Shown here: one piece after another, positions 26,677 to 35,908 of the stretch
How positions within the stretch are numbered: position 1 is the first letter of the stretch
Layout: each line of letters begins with the position of its first letter
Source of the DNA: Blastopirellula marina
GTDB taxonomy: Bacteria > Planctomycetota > Planctomycetia > Pirellulales > Thermoguttaceae
Direction of reading: 5' to 3'
DNA length: 64,000 nt
Assembly: GCA_020721965.1 (NCBI GenBank)
Contig: DYLS01000003.1
Coordinates: 1-64,000, forward strand
Position numbers and translations under genes: made by a program
The notes under the pieces: model-generated
Database searches by the model: none
Seen by the model: the letters and a program-made list of their open reading frames with translations, nothing else
Told to the model about the DNA's origin: nothing

Positions 26677-27015
26677 ATGACCGAAACCAATCTCGCCCAG
26701 GAAACGCGGTGGATTTATTCGGAGATTGGTGACGATCCTGATTTGCGGGATCTGATCCAATTATTTGTGGACGAAATGCCCGCTCGGATCGCCACGTTCG
26801 AGGACTTGCTGAAAGATGGGCGGTGGGACGATCTGCGACGTGCGGCCCATCAGCTCAAGGGCGCGGCGGGGAGTTATGGATATAGCAGTGTGACGGCGGC
26901 GGCCGCGGCCGTGGAACAAGCGATCCGCCAGGAAGCCCCCTTCGACGAGATCCGGCAACGCCTGACAGATCTTATCGATCTATGCCAGCGGACCCGGGTC
27001 TGGCCTACTGGCTGA
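26677..27015 (+). CDS. HPt (histidine phosphotransfer) domain protein
   Basis: A 112-residue stand-alone HPt domain, a four-helix bundle that relays phosphate between receivers. The phosphorylatable histidine is in LRRAAHQLKGAAGSYGY, followed by the typical small-residue helix contact. There are no other domains. ATG 26677 is preceded by AAAGGCGA. Partner kinases are not adjacent; the receiver at 415 is far away. The stop codon TGA at 27013 is also the first base triplet of an inverted-end repeat copy. Confidence 0.9.
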   Translation: MTETNLAQETRWIYSEIGDDPDLRDLIQLFVDEMPARIATFEDLLKDGRWDDLRRAAHQLKGAAGSYGYSSVTAAAAAVEQAIRQEAPFDEIRQRLTDLIDLCQRTRVWPTG

Positions 27016-27130
27016 TACGACAGCACAAAGTCCGCCTGATGACACGCTGGGCGCAGCACAGATTGCGAGGCATCATGTCCGATCCTCGAAAGATGTTGAG
27101 TCACGCAGACAATCTTGTTCTGTAGCACTC
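27013..27130 (+). repeat. 115-bp inverted-end repeat family, copy B
   Basis: Starts TGATACGACAGCACAAAGTC and ends CTTGTTCTGTAGCACTC. Its first three bases form the stop codon of the HPt gene. Confidence 0.8.
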
Positions 27131-27164
27131 AGCCCTGCGGTCCCCACGGAATCCGGCCCGCAGA

Positions 27165-28496
27165 TCACGGCGAGACTCGAATCTCGAAGGTGTTCGAGGC
27201 GTCCTTTGAGACGTGGAACACCGTCTCTGTCCGTCGCCCATCGGGAGACTCCACGATAAAGCGGTGCTCGCCGTAGAAAACCCGCCCTTGGACCTTGCCA
27301 TTCTTATCCGTCTGGTACTCGCCCCGGGACCACCAATCGCCCTTCACCAATCGTCGTAGGGCATCATACGCCGGCTTGGGCGACATATCCTCCCGAATCA
27401 ACCCAGCGGGGGCACCTTGCCACGCACGGTAGTCCGAGAAGTCCCACCATGTAATGGCTTCCACGGCAGGCTCCGCGAAAAGCATGGTGTAGAATCGGCC
27501 GACCTCCCTTGCTTGAACCTCCTCGCCCTCCGGAGTGGTCCGCCACGGTCTTGGCCGCCCCTCGCCCGGTGCCCCAGAGACGATGGTCGTCTCGGTGAAG
27601 TGGAGTGGAACGTTGAATCGCGCAAAGCGCTGGCATACCTCACGAATATGTTCATTGGACCAGACGCCGGAGTGCATGTGGCTCTGAATACCGATGACGT
27701 CATAAAGGCGATGCCCATTTTCATCGACGAGTTTCTCGATGAACTCGGCGTAAGCCTTATCGACGCGATAGTCATTGATCAGCAACGTTGCGTCTGGATT
27801 AGCGGCCCGCGCAGCCTGAAAACACTGTCGCGCGAATTCCGCCTGCCCGATCTCGATCCACATCCGGGTCATTCTGGGGGCTTGACGCAGGAAGCCCTCC
27901 CGATTGAAATGCGTCGGTTCGTTGACGACGTCCCAGCGGTCGATCCATCCCCGAAACCGCGTGACGCAGTCGGTAATGCGTCCGAGTTGCAAACGAAAGG
28001 CCTCCTGCGGATCGTCCGGTAACCAGCGGGGATCGGCAAAGTTCCAGGCCAAGGGATGTCCCTTGACGGTAATGCCGTGATCCTTGCACCAGCGTGCCAA
28101 TCGCTCGGTGTACTCGTGGTCTGGCACGCCTTGCTGGCTTTCATACGTGGGCCAATAGAAGGGGGCCGTGGCATAGTTCATCAAATCGGCGAAGCGACGC
28201 AGATACGCTTCCTGCACATCAGGGTCCGAAATGCGGCCCCAATTGAAGATATTGCATCCGAACAGAAAATCGTGCCGTACCTGTTCGGAGCGCACCTTGG
28301 CATCAGGGATCGGTCGCCCTTCCGCATCCAATACGGTAAGTTCGAAATCCCCTTTTCGGCAGGCCTCGATCCGCTTTTCCGCGTCGATCATCCAGTCTGG
28401 TTTGCCCTCCGACGCTCCTACGCTTGTCGCCGCAAGCCAAAACCCTAGCCCGATCATCACGAAGGCCACTTGCCGCACGGTGGTCCAGAAATGCAT
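27165..28496 (-). CDS. Secreted GH10 endo-1,4-beta-xylanase
   Basis: A 443-residue glycoside hydrolase family 10 enzyme that cuts xylan backbones. Signal peptide (residues 1-28), a short beta region, then the (beta/alpha)8 barrel. The acid/base is E193 in WDVVNEPTHF and the nucleophile is E302 in PLHFTETTIV. Substrate residues are in VKGHPLAWN and VIGIQSHMHSG. A small C-terminal beta domain (about 385-443) follows. ATG 28496 has AGGAGA upstream. It is downstream of a HAD phosphatase gene on the same strand, 88 bases away. Confidence 0.93.
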   Translation of the reverse strand: MHFWTTVRQVAFVMIGLGFWLAATSVGASEGKPDWMIDAEKRIEACRKGDFELTVLDAEGRPIPDAKVRSEQVRHDFLFGCNIFNWGRISDPDVQEAYLRRFADLMNYATAPFYWPTYESQQGVPDHEYTERLARWCKDHGITVKGHPLAWNFADPRWLPDDPQEAFRLQLGRITDCVTRFRGWIDRWDVVNEPTHFNREGFLRQAPRMTRMWIEIGQAEFARQCFQAARAANPDATLLINDYRVDKAYAEFIEKLVDENGHRLYDVIGIQSHMHSGVWSNEHIREVCQRFARFNVPLHFTETTIVSGAPGEGRPRPWRTTPEGEEVQAREVGRFYTMLFAEPAVEAITWWDFSDYRAWQGAPAGLIREDMSPKPAYDALRRLVKGDWWSRGEYQTDKNGKVQGRVFYGEHRFIVESPDGRRTETVFHVSKDASNTFEIRVSP

Positions 28497-28584
28497 CACA
28501 CGGTCTCCTGTCGGGGAAAGAGTACGTTCATGACTCTGGCGGGGTCGCACGCCGCTTGAGGTCGCGGGTGGCTGTCTCGGGTGG

Positions 28585-29283
28585 CTAACTAGTCAGGTGC
28601 AGCAGGCGATACAGCGCGGGATCACTCAATCCGGCGATGCGCATGTGGGCGGAGCTAAAATCGTGGCGGGCGCTATGCGGAGCTGGCACCGCGATGGTGA
28701 AGGCCCCCGCCGCCGCGGCCGCACGGCACCCGTTCTCGCTGTCCTCCAATACAGCCACGCGGTGCGGCGAAATGCCGAATTTCCGGGCCGCGAGAAGGTA
28801 AATCTCAGGCTCGGGTTTTCCCCGCGTGATGTCGTCCGCGGTCAATGTGAACTGAAAGTGTGGTTCCATATTAAAGCAAGCCAAAACCGCCCGCAACGTC
28901 CGACGGCTGCTGCTGGTCGCAATGGCCTTGGGGATGTCGTGCCGCTCCAAGGCATCCAGGAGTTCCAGCAGGCCGGGCATCGGTTCGATACGCCCTTGAA
29001 TCATCTCGATGAAAAGGTCCTCCGACTCTTGGATGAGGCGCTCGGGCAAGTCGGACAGACCGTGCCAATCGATCATGATTTCGAAACTATCGCGTGGTGG
29101 CCTCCCCATCATCGCGTCGCTCAGCTCTCGCGAAAAGCGGTGGCCTCGCCGTTTGAGTAGCTCGTCGCCGACAAGAAAGTAGATGTCCTCCGTATTGAAC
29201 ATCAGGCCGTCCATGTCGAAGACCACCGCCAAGGGACGATCGGTCAAGACGTGGTCACCGCGTACCGCACCCGTTTCATCCAT
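28585..29283 (-). CDS. HAD-superfamily phosphatase (beta-phosphoglucomutase-like)
   Basis: A 232-residue HAD hydrolase with a helical C1 cap. Motif I is VVFDMDGLMFNTE (catalytic Asp pair), motif II the serine/threonine in AIATSSSRR, motif III the lysine in RGKPEPEIYLLAA, and motif IV LEDSENG. The N-terminal FDMDG(L/V) and cap type fit the beta-phosphoglucomutase/2-deoxyglucose-6-phosphatase subgroup, acting on sugar phosphates. The start is ATG 29283, preceded by AAGGAAGAG; an upstream extension to 29526 has no family likeness. Sugar-phosphate processing would suit the xylanase gene beside it, but that link is inferred. Confidence 0.88.
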   Translation of the reverse strand: MDETGAVRGDHVLTDRPLAVVFDMDGLMFNTEDIYFLVGDELLKRRGHRFSRELSDAMMGRPPRDSFEIMIDWHGLSDLPERLIQESEDLFIEMIQGRIEPMPGLLELLDALERHDIPKAIATSSSRRTLRAVLACFNMEPHFQFTLTADDITRGKPEPEIYLLAARKFGISPHRVAVLEDSENGCRAAAAAGAFTIAVPAPHSARHDFSSAHMRIAGLSDPALYRLLHLTS

Positions 29284-29464
29284 GTCGTTGCTCTTCCTTT
29301 GGTAGGCTCTATTATTTTCTCGTAGGCGCGGGGTGTCTTCTGGTCGCTTGCCCATGCCCAGGCAGGTGATGCCGTGCAATGTTGGACCATGAGACAGCGG
29401 CGTCAAGGCCATGCTTCGCCTACCCGGGCCAGCCGAGCGGGCACCCGAATCGGACCGCTCAACC

Positions 29465-29770
29465 TCAGTCCGCGGGTGGGGCCAGGGCCGCAAGTCGCTC
29501 AATCCAGTCGACCTCGGGATACCCACGTATCAAAAAGCGCTTGGATGGCGTGGTGGTCCCGCTGACCAATTCGATTTGCGATTTTTTGACATCCAGCACT
29601 TTCGCCAGCAACTCCAGTACGGCCTTGTTGGCCTTGCCTTTATCCGGGGCCTGAGTCACCGCAACGGATAGTTCGTCGGCGTGAACGCCTCGGATTTCGT
29701 TGCGGCGTGCCGCGGGGTGAACGCGGACCCGAAGGATCAAGCCGTCCTTGCCGAACTCCCAAAAGCTCAT
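29465..29770 (-). CDS. DUF167 (YggU) family protein
   Basis: A 101-residue protein matching the DUF167/YggU family: LRVRVHPAARRNEIRGV near the start, LSVAVTQAPDKGKANKAVLELLAKVL in the middle, and VELVSGTTTPSKRFLI-like end. Function is unknown in all bacteria. It starts at ATG 29770, 63 bases after the yggS stop; the pair yggS-DUF167 is a known gene neighbourhood, so one transcript is likely. Confidence 0.9.
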   Translation of the reverse strand: MSFWEFGKDGLILRVRVHPAARRNEIRGVHADELSVAVTQAPDKGKANKAVLELLAKVLDVKKSQIELVSGTTTPSKRFLIRGYPEVDWIERLAALAPPAD

Positions 29771-29833
29771 CACACGGCAACCTTTAACCCAGTATCTTGT
29801 TGAACCCAGTCCTGCTTGCGGGCCGAGCCACAC

Positions 29834-30556
29834 TCACGAGAGATCACCTTCGATTCCTTCAAATAGCGCCGAACCCACGCGAACCATGGTGGCCCCCTCT
29901 TCGATGGCGATTTCGAAGTCTCCGCTCATTCCCATGGAAAGCTGATCGAAAAGGCACTCCTTGGGAGCCGCGGCTCGCAGTTGCTCCTGGAGCGAGCGGA
30001 GAGTTTGAAAGTCGCGCCGTGCCCCGGCGGCATCGCCTTCCCAGCCTGCCATGCACATCAACCCGCGTATTTCGACGCTGCGAAACTGGCTCAGTTTCTC
30101 CGCTTCGGCGAGCAGTCCGTCGGGCGAAAAACCGTGTTTTGCCGGGTTCCCAGAGACGTTCACCTCCAATAGTACCGTGGGGCGTTTGCCCTCTTCGGCG
30201 GCCATGCGCTCGATGGCGGCCAACAGCTCCCACGACTCCACCGAATGAATCCAGGCCACGTGCTTCAGTGTTTTGCGGACCTTGTTTTTTTGCAGGGGGC
30301 CGATGAAGTGCCACGCCACCGCCGCATCCGCCAAGGCCTCCGCTCGAGTCCAGAATTGTTGCGGCCGGCTCTCTCCCAAGTCCCGTTGACCAAGCCGCAC
30401 CAAATACCGTGCCGCGTCTTCGGAGACGTACTTCGTCACGGCGATCAATCGGACACTCTCCGGCGACCGTCCGCTGCGTTCGGCCGCCCTCGCCATGCGG
30501 TTCAAAATCTCCCGCAGATTCCGCTCCAGGCGACTCATCCAAGAGCCATTGGTCAT
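29834..30556 (-). CDS. yggS: YggS/PROSC-type pyridoxal phosphate homeostasis protein
   Basis: A 240-residue PLP-binding protein of the YggS family, a single alanine-racemase-like barrel. The Schiff-base lysine is in LIAVTKYVS. Other landmarks are [53 protein letters not shown]-like end. Family members buffer cellular PLP and affect amino-acid pools rather than catalyse turnover. ATG 30556 is used; an in-frame ATG at 30538 is possible. The DUF167 gene follows. Confidence 0.93.
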   Translation of the reverse strand: [240 protein letters not shown]

Positions 30557-30783
30557 GGTACTTCTATGTTTACGGTGCTTCTATCAACGGAAGCGTCGCA
30601 CCGCGGCCGACGCTGGGCGAATCGCCAAGTCTCTTTAAGCAAAGGCATGTTGGTCACGCCACGAAAGGCCGATGGTCAACACGTCTGGCTGGGCGATCCT
30701 CCGGCCTTTCGCACTGCCGCACGCCGAGACAAGGCTCGCGTCATTTTCGTTTCAAGGCAACAAGACGTATTCATTTTCATATC

Positions 30784-31096
30784 GTAACGGTTCACGAGTG
30801 GCATAATGCACGAGTGGCATAATCGAGGGTGTCCGGGAATTTGACAGTCGTAACCTTCTGTTTTCAATGGTGTTCGGACATTTGGCCGCACGGTTGCGCG
30901 TATCTGTGCGGCTGAGAATCTGGGTAATCTGCGAAATCTAATTTCCAGACACCCTCGCATAATCTGGAGAACGCCACGTTTTCACGAGCCGTGTAACAAA
31001 AACGCTCTCCTAGTAGCCGCCGATTGTTCAAGGGGACCACAGGAATGTTGTGGACAGCGCGGCGTGGTGCCCCGGGATGTCCCGTGATCGGTTACC
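30784..31096 (+). repeat. ~155-bp inverted-end repeat, copy 2, interrupted
   Basis: Left end GTAACGGTTCACGAG, right end CCGTGATCGGTTACC. The interior (GTTTTCACGAGCCG, AGGGGACCACAGGAATGTTG) matches 18976-19129 and 49032-49188. A 16-base tandem duplication and a 134-bp MITE (30824-30957) sit inside it. Confidence 0.65.
30824..30957. mobile_element. 134-bp MITE with CATAAT target duplication
   Basis: Imperfect 18-bp inverted ends (CGAGGGTGTCCGGGAATT against CGAGGGTGTCTGGAAATT read from the right, two mismatches) are flanked by CATAAT at 30818-30823 and 30958-30963. Non-coding. Confidence 0.75.
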
Positions 31097-31611
31097 TCAT
31101 TTCAATGTAACAAGACGTGCCAACCCGCTAAAGTGCCCGGGCGGACCGCTAGGCGTGGGGATAGCGGGCTGGTTTTACAACGCGGTAGCCGCAGGTTGCT
31201 CTGCTGGCACGGCTTGACCTGTGCGGGATGCTGCCCCTGGAGCACCCCACGCGGCTGCAACCACACTGCGGGCCTGTTTCATGCCGCGCGAGGAGTCGTG
31301 CAGGAAAACGCCGATCCAAACTCGTGGCGGACGCTCGCCGCGTCGGGAAAATCGACAGGTTGTTGCTATTGGCGAGACGTGGGACTACAATAATCGTGCG
31401 CAAATGAAAACCGGGGTCCGTAGAGATCGAGGTCGCATGACCCTCGGAGAGCCGAGAACGCAATATTCTCGACTCTTCTACGAGTGCAGGTACGTTTCGA
31501 TCGCCGATTTTCACAAACAATGCGTATCTTGGGGCATCTTAACGACCTTAACGACGCCTCGGGAGGATTCCCAAGGCACCAGCAAGTTACCAATCAAGTT
31601 GGAGAAAACCG
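31097..31611. other. Intergenic, no gene seen
   Basis: About 515 bases upstream of a secreted-protein gene. Open frames overlap on both strands but none has a family signature or ribosome site. Confidence 0.45.
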
Positions 31612-33117
31612 ATGGCCGTTTTGACAGGCAGACTCCGCGGCGAAAAAGCCTTTCTGGTCGGACGGATCGGGGCCGTTATCTGCCTTTCTGTTGTGCTAGG
31701 CAGGGCCGATTCTCTGGGCCAGGCCGAAGAAGCACCTCCGGCTCCCGTTTTTCCCGTGCGTGCGCTGTACGCCGTGGGGCACTTCGGCAATAGCTATGAG
31801 GTTCTGGGGCACAACGAGATGCGGGCGATTCTCGCGGAAGCCAAGTATTGGGGCTTTAATCGTTATGCCGACTGGTTCGACATGGAAGACTGTTCCGACC
31901 CCTTCGCTCAAACACGCCTTTATCAACTTGCGCACGCAGTCTGGAACCAGAAAAAGGACAATTTCCAAATTGCTCAATCGCTGGGATTTGCGTGCGACCT
32001 GGTCATCACGCCGAATCATGTGTACGTCGATCAGTGCAAGGAGGAATGGGCGGCTGTTCAAGGCGGGAGAATCTTTGGACAACTGATCTGCCCGTCAAAT
32101 CCGCAGGCACGTCAGATCATTCTCACGAATTATGAAAACCTCTTTGCCGACCTGTCCCGGGCGGGCGTCCGGCTATCAGCCCTGGTTGCCGCGCCTTACG
32201 ATTTCGGCGGCTGCGGTTGCGAGCGATGCCAACCTTGGATTCTGACCTTTGCTCAACTTTGCCGCGAGATCTACGACCTCGGCAAAAAGTATCACCCGGA
32301 CTTGGAAATGCACATGATCGGCTGGTGGTGGGAGCCGGAGGAGCATCGGTTGTTCGCGGAGTGGGTAGATAAACACCTGCCCGGCGGTATCCGGCGAATG
32401 TACCTGCACATTCCGTGTGGGGCGACATCCACTGCCGACGTGCCGCTGCCACAGGGTTGCGAAAAATCCGCATTCGTCCACATCGGCTACGCAGAGCAGG
32501 CCACACCCCGCGACACATACGGCCACTTCGGTCCTGTCATCGCCGCCAGCCGCCTGGAGAAGACCGTGCGCGATCTGAGTTCCAGCGGCTGTATCGGTTT
32601 CATGGCCTACTCGGAAGGCGTCTTTGACGACGTGAACAAGGCTTTGTTGGCGGGGCTTTCGACCGGTCGCTTCCAAGACGCGCGGAGCGTGCTTGTGCAC
32701 TATGCCCGCCGTTACTTCGAGGCCTCCGAGGATGATGCCCCCCGGTTGGCGGAATGGTTATCCGGGTGGGGCAGACCATTCGAGGTGGATCCGGCCGCCG
32801 CATCCGAAGCCTTGCAACAGTGGAACCACGCAGAACGCCTTCCCGACGGCAGCTCCAACTGGCGCTGGCACCAATGGCGTTTGAAATGCGAGCTGTTTCG
32901 TTGGAACCGCGAGATTGGCACCGGCGACGATTGGACTCCCGAACGCTTGGCAGCCGTGGAACAATTTTGGGCGGTACAAGAAGAGATCCATCGAAAGCTG
33001 TGGGGGCTTGCCCCGCAGCGGCACATCTTCGCGCGAAAATTCACGCCGCTGCCGTGGTACTCGAGCTGGGCGAAACACCAATCGCAGCAGGCTGCGACCG
33101 CCTCCGCCGAACAGTAA
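31612..33117 (+). CDS. Secreted TIM-barrel-like protein, putative glycosidase
   Basis: A 501-residue exported protein with a signal segment (about residues 15-38). The core reads like a glycoside-hydrolase barrel: FPVRALYAVGHFGNSYEV, YWGFNRYADWFDMEDC, LVITPNHVYV, LEMHMIGWWWEPEEHR and GFMAYSEGVFDD. A CGCERCQPW cluster resembles the Cys pattern of DUF4838/alpha-glucuronidase-like proteins, but the match is by eye only and no catalytic acids are assigned. ATG 31612 has GGAG upstream. An SGNH hydrolase gene starts 107 bases downstream on the same strand, so the two may act on one polysaccharide. Confidence 0.6.
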   Translation: MAVLTGRLRGEKAFLVGRIGAVICLSVVLGRADSLGQAEEAPPAPVFPVRALYAVGHFGNSYEVLGHNEMRAILAEAKYWGFNRYADWFDMEDCSDPFAQTRLYQLAHAVWNQKKDNFQIAQSLGFACDLVITPNHVYVDQCKEEWAAVQGGRIFGQLICPSNPQARQIILTNYENLFADLSRAGVRLSALVAAPYDFGGCGCERCQPWILTFAQLCREIYDLGKKYHPDLEMHMIGWWWEPEEHRLFAEWVDKHLPGGIRRMYLHIPCGATSTADVPLPQGCEKSAFVHIGYAEQATPRDTYGHFGPVIAASRLEKTVRDLSSSGCIGFMAYSEGVFDDVNKALLAGLSTGRFQDARSVLVHYARRYFEASEDDAPRLAEWLSGWGRPFEVDPAAASEALQQWNHAERLPDGSSNWRWHQWRLKCELFRWNREIGTGDDWTPERLAAVEQFWAVQEEIHRKLWGLAPQRHIFARKFTPLPWYSSWAKHQSQQAATASAEQ

Positions 33118-33224
33118 GCAGGGTGCATCGGCTTACGCTGATTCAAGGCTCCAAATCCAAATGGATTTGCCCTAAATTGGCGAAATTCCGTGCGGTTCCG
33201 TTCATCCAAGCAGGAGGATCCTCC

Positions 33225-34364
33225 ATGCGTTCATTACTCTCTACACGCCGAGAAGCGTTGGGGTTCGCAACAGGTAGCATCCTGGGGTGCGTGCTAGGCA
33301 TCCACCGCCCTTTCCAAACCGCATTTGCGACTGCCGCCGAGGACGCGGATGTGGCCTGGCATGATGTCCGCGAGTGGGGCGTCGAGGGGCGCGGGTGGGA
33401 TGAAACCGCCCGATATTTCGATCGTTTGCCCGCCAAGGCCGAGGCCGTGGTACGCCCCGAAGTGTGGAACCTCAGCCGTCACTCTGCCGGCATGTGCGTA
33501 CGATTCGCAACGGATTCGCCTGTCATTCGTGCCAGATATTCGCTGCTGTCCGCCAACCTAGCCATGCCGCACATGGCCGCCACGGGTGTCAGCGGGTTGG
33601 ATTTGTACGGTAAAGACGAGGCGGGGCGTCTCCGCTGGGTCGCCGTCGCGCGTCCCACTCAAAAGGACATGGACGTTACCCTGGCCACGGGGCTGAGTCC
33701 TGGCCACCGGGAGTACGCCGTTTATCTGCCCCTCTACAATGGAGTGGAATCGTTGGAAATCGGCGTCTCGGCAGGGGCCGATTTTCAACCCATTTCACCC
33801 CGCCGAACTCGCTTGCTCGTTTATTACGGCACATCGATTGCGCACGGGGGGTGCGCGGGTCGGCCGAGCATGGCTTTCCCATCCATCTTGGGCCGCAGAC
33901 TCGGCCTACCGCATGTCAATCTCGGTTTTTCGGGAAACGGCAAAATGGATTTGGAGCTGACCGATTTGTTGGCTGAGCTAGAGGCCGCCGTGTACTGCAT
34001 CGATTGTCTGCCCAATATGACGGCCGCGGAAATCGAGGAGCTCGCGGAGCCTTTCGTGAAGCGATTGCGGAGCCACAAGCCCGACACGCCGATCGTCCTC
34101 GTCGAGGATCGCACCTACGGGGACTCGTGGATCATTCCCGCTCGCCGATCGCGGAACGAGACGAGCCGGGCCGCATTTCGGGCGGCCTACCAGCGATTAC
34201 TCCAATCCGGCGTTTCCGGCTTGGAGTACGTCGAAGGCGAATCCTTGCTGGGAGACGACGGCGAGGCCCTCATCGACGGTTCGCACCCCTCGGACCTGGG
34301 AATGTTCCGGATGGCGGATGCCCTGGAACCCGTTTTGCGGCGCGTGCTGAAGCCCTCTTCCTGA
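33225..34364 (+). CDS. Tat-exported SGNH/GDSL hydrolase
   Basis: A 379-residue esterase-like protein. The N terminus has a twin-arginine signal (STRREALGFATGSILG). An N-terminal beta domain (about 45-190) precedes the SGNH domain: block I serine S204 in VYYGTSIAHGG, block III in GFSGNGKMD, and the block V pair D351-H354 in DGSHPSDLGM. Such enzymes remove acetyl or other acyl groups from sugars. ATG 33225 has a strong AGGAGG site; the upstream open frame back to 32754 overlaps the preceding gene and is not used. It is probably co-transcribed with that gene. Confidence 0.88.
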   Translation: MRSLLSTRREALGFATGSILGCVLGIHRPFQTAFATAAEDADVAWHDVREWGVEGRGWDETARYFDRLPAKAEAVVRPEVWNLSRHSAGMCVRFATDSPVIRARYSLLSANLAMPHMAATGVSGLDLYGKDEAGRLRWVAVARPTQKDMDVTLATGLSPGHREYAVYLPLYNGVESLEIGVSAGADFQPISPRRTRLLVYYGTSIAHGGCAGRPSMAFPSILGRRLGLPHVNLGFSGNGKMDLELTDLLAELEAAVYCIDCLPNMTAAEIEELAEPFVKRLRSHKPDTPIVLVEDRTYGDSWIIPARRSRNETSRAAFRAAYQRLLQSGVSGLEYVEGESLLGDDGEALIDGSHPSDLGMFRMADALEPVLRRVLKPSS

Positions 34365-35032
34365 TGGCTCGAAAAATGCGGGCGACGGGAGCATGCCCGG
34401 CTTGATCGCACGGGCCACACGAGCTATCACACGCTGCGGCATTTTGTTTCAAGGGAAACGAAGCCCTCTCCCGGTCAGGCAAATCGGGCCGAGAACGAGA
34501 ATGCGACTCGGCCAGGAGGCTCCACCAGAGACGCCGATATCGAGTACTCCGCGACGAACTCCACTTTTGCCACAGGTCCCTAATACTCCAGCTCGAACTC
34601 CGCCGGATCGCATGATCTGCCCGACATACGTTGCGGGGCGGTATGTCCCAGCCCCACAAGATGTTGGTCCAAGCAAACAACCTTGCGCCGTAGTACCAAT
34701 GGCATGACGATTGCCAATGGCGTGAGTCAGGGGTTTCGAGCCTGCGATTGCGCCATTTTGTGATCGTTGCGGGCGGCACGCGCTGGCATTTGTGCAAGGT
34801 GGCTACCACGCCCGGATACCCACGCACGCCTTGATGGCGGCGATAGCCGTTGACAGAGGAGAGAAGCTTCAGTAATTTCCCGCACACATATCGACTACAA
34901 GCCTCTCAGCATCCGGCCGACCGTGCCCACGTGCTCCGCTGCTTTTGTGCGCGGACAGGTAGAATCTGGATTTGAGAGACTCAGCGAATTGCCACCGTTG
35001 AGAGCCTTCTTTCCGCAAAAACCGATTCTGTC
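34365..35032. other. Intergenic with one inverted-end repeat
   Basis: No supported gene in about 670 bases. It contains repeat copy C (34581-34698). Confidence 0.5.
34581..34698 (+). repeat. 115-bp inverted-end repeat family, copy C
   Basis: Starts TAATACTCCAGCTCGAACTC and ends CCTTGCGCCGTAGTACCA. The interior GGTATGTCCCAGCCCCACAAG aligns with copies A, B, D and E. Confidence 0.85.
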
Positions 35033-35908
35033 GTGACGATTACCGCCGTTTGTAATCCGAGATGGCTCACTGCCGCGATTGCCGCGGCATGGCTCGGGAT
35101 ATGCGGCTGTACCACATTGCGACTGGAGAGCAAATCTCCCCTGCTGCCGCCCAAAATGTCGTCGCAAAGTGTCGTTTTGGACATTTTCTTCGTGCGAATC
35201 CCAGCGGAGAATGCGGCCCAGGTGGAGACCGTCTGGCTACAGGCAGACGAGCAACGGTTTCCCCGGGACCTCCGCGATCGCTGGGCCTGGGCGGGCTTTC
35301 GCGTGGGCCTGATCTGTGGACAAGTCCCGCCGGAATTGGCCGAACTGATGCGACTCAGCGACGAAGCGTCACCCGTGGTCTTGGAGGAGACAGCCGAGAA
35401 CGACGCACAAAGTTTGACCGAAGAGAGTGCTCCCGTGCGGCGGCACGTGCAAACCCGATTGGGCAATCGGGTGGAAGTCATCGCTTCGGAAGTCTATCCC
35501 GAGATGCCCTTCTTCCGCCGGGAGAACGGCAAATTGATCGGGACGAGTGTCGAAAAAGCCCAAGGGATGTTCGCGTTGACCTGCCACGCGGAGCGTGGTG
35601 GCCAAATTCGGCTAACGATGGTGCCGGAGATTCATCATGGTGACCCCCACCTGCAACCGGTCGGTGGCCAAGGCGTACTGCGGTTGGAGTCTCGACGCGA
35701 CCGCCACATCCTGGAAGACCTGGCCTGCGAGGCGGCCTTGACTCCCGGCGATATGCTCCTGGTGGGTTCCTTGCCCAATCGTCGCGGGAGTGTCGGCGAT
35801 TATTTTCTGACCACAACGCAGAGCGGGCGGCGCGAAATGAAACTGTTGGTCATTCGCCTGTCGCAGACGCAACACGACCCCCTATTCGGCACGCAAACTC
35901 AACCCTAA
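35033..35908 (+). CDS. Putative lipoprotein, unknown function
   Basis: A 291-residue protein starting at GTG 35033. A hydrophobic N terminus ends in LGICGCTT, an imperfect lipobox, suggesting a lipid-anchored protein. The rest is a mixed alpha/beta sequence with the phrases VVLDIFFVRIPAENAAQVETVW, GMFALTCHAERGGQIRLTMVPEIHHG and DMLLVGSLPNRRGSVGDYFLTTT. These look conserved, as in uncharacterised planctomycete proteins. No enzyme motif was found. It stands alone, with the STAS gene convergent downstream. Confidence 0.65.
   Translation: MTITAVCNPRWLTAAIAAAWLGICGCTTLRLESKSPLLPPKMSSQSVVLDIFFVRIPAENAAQVETVWLQADEQRFPRDLRDRWAWAGFRVGLICGQVPPELAELMRLSDEASPVVLEETAENDAQSLTEESAPVRRHVQTRLGNRVEVIASEVYPEMPFFRRENGKLIGTSVEKAQGMFALTCHAERGGQIRLTMVPEIHHGDPHLQPVGGQGVLRLESRRDRHILEDLACEAALTPGDMLLVGSLPNRRGSVGDYFLTTTQSGRREMKLLVIRLSQTQHDPLFGTQTQP

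Noticed and set aside
31221-31793. 190-residue plus-strand ORF
   Set aside because: Overlaps the start of the secreted TIM-barrel-like gene in another frame and has no signal peptide or family signature.
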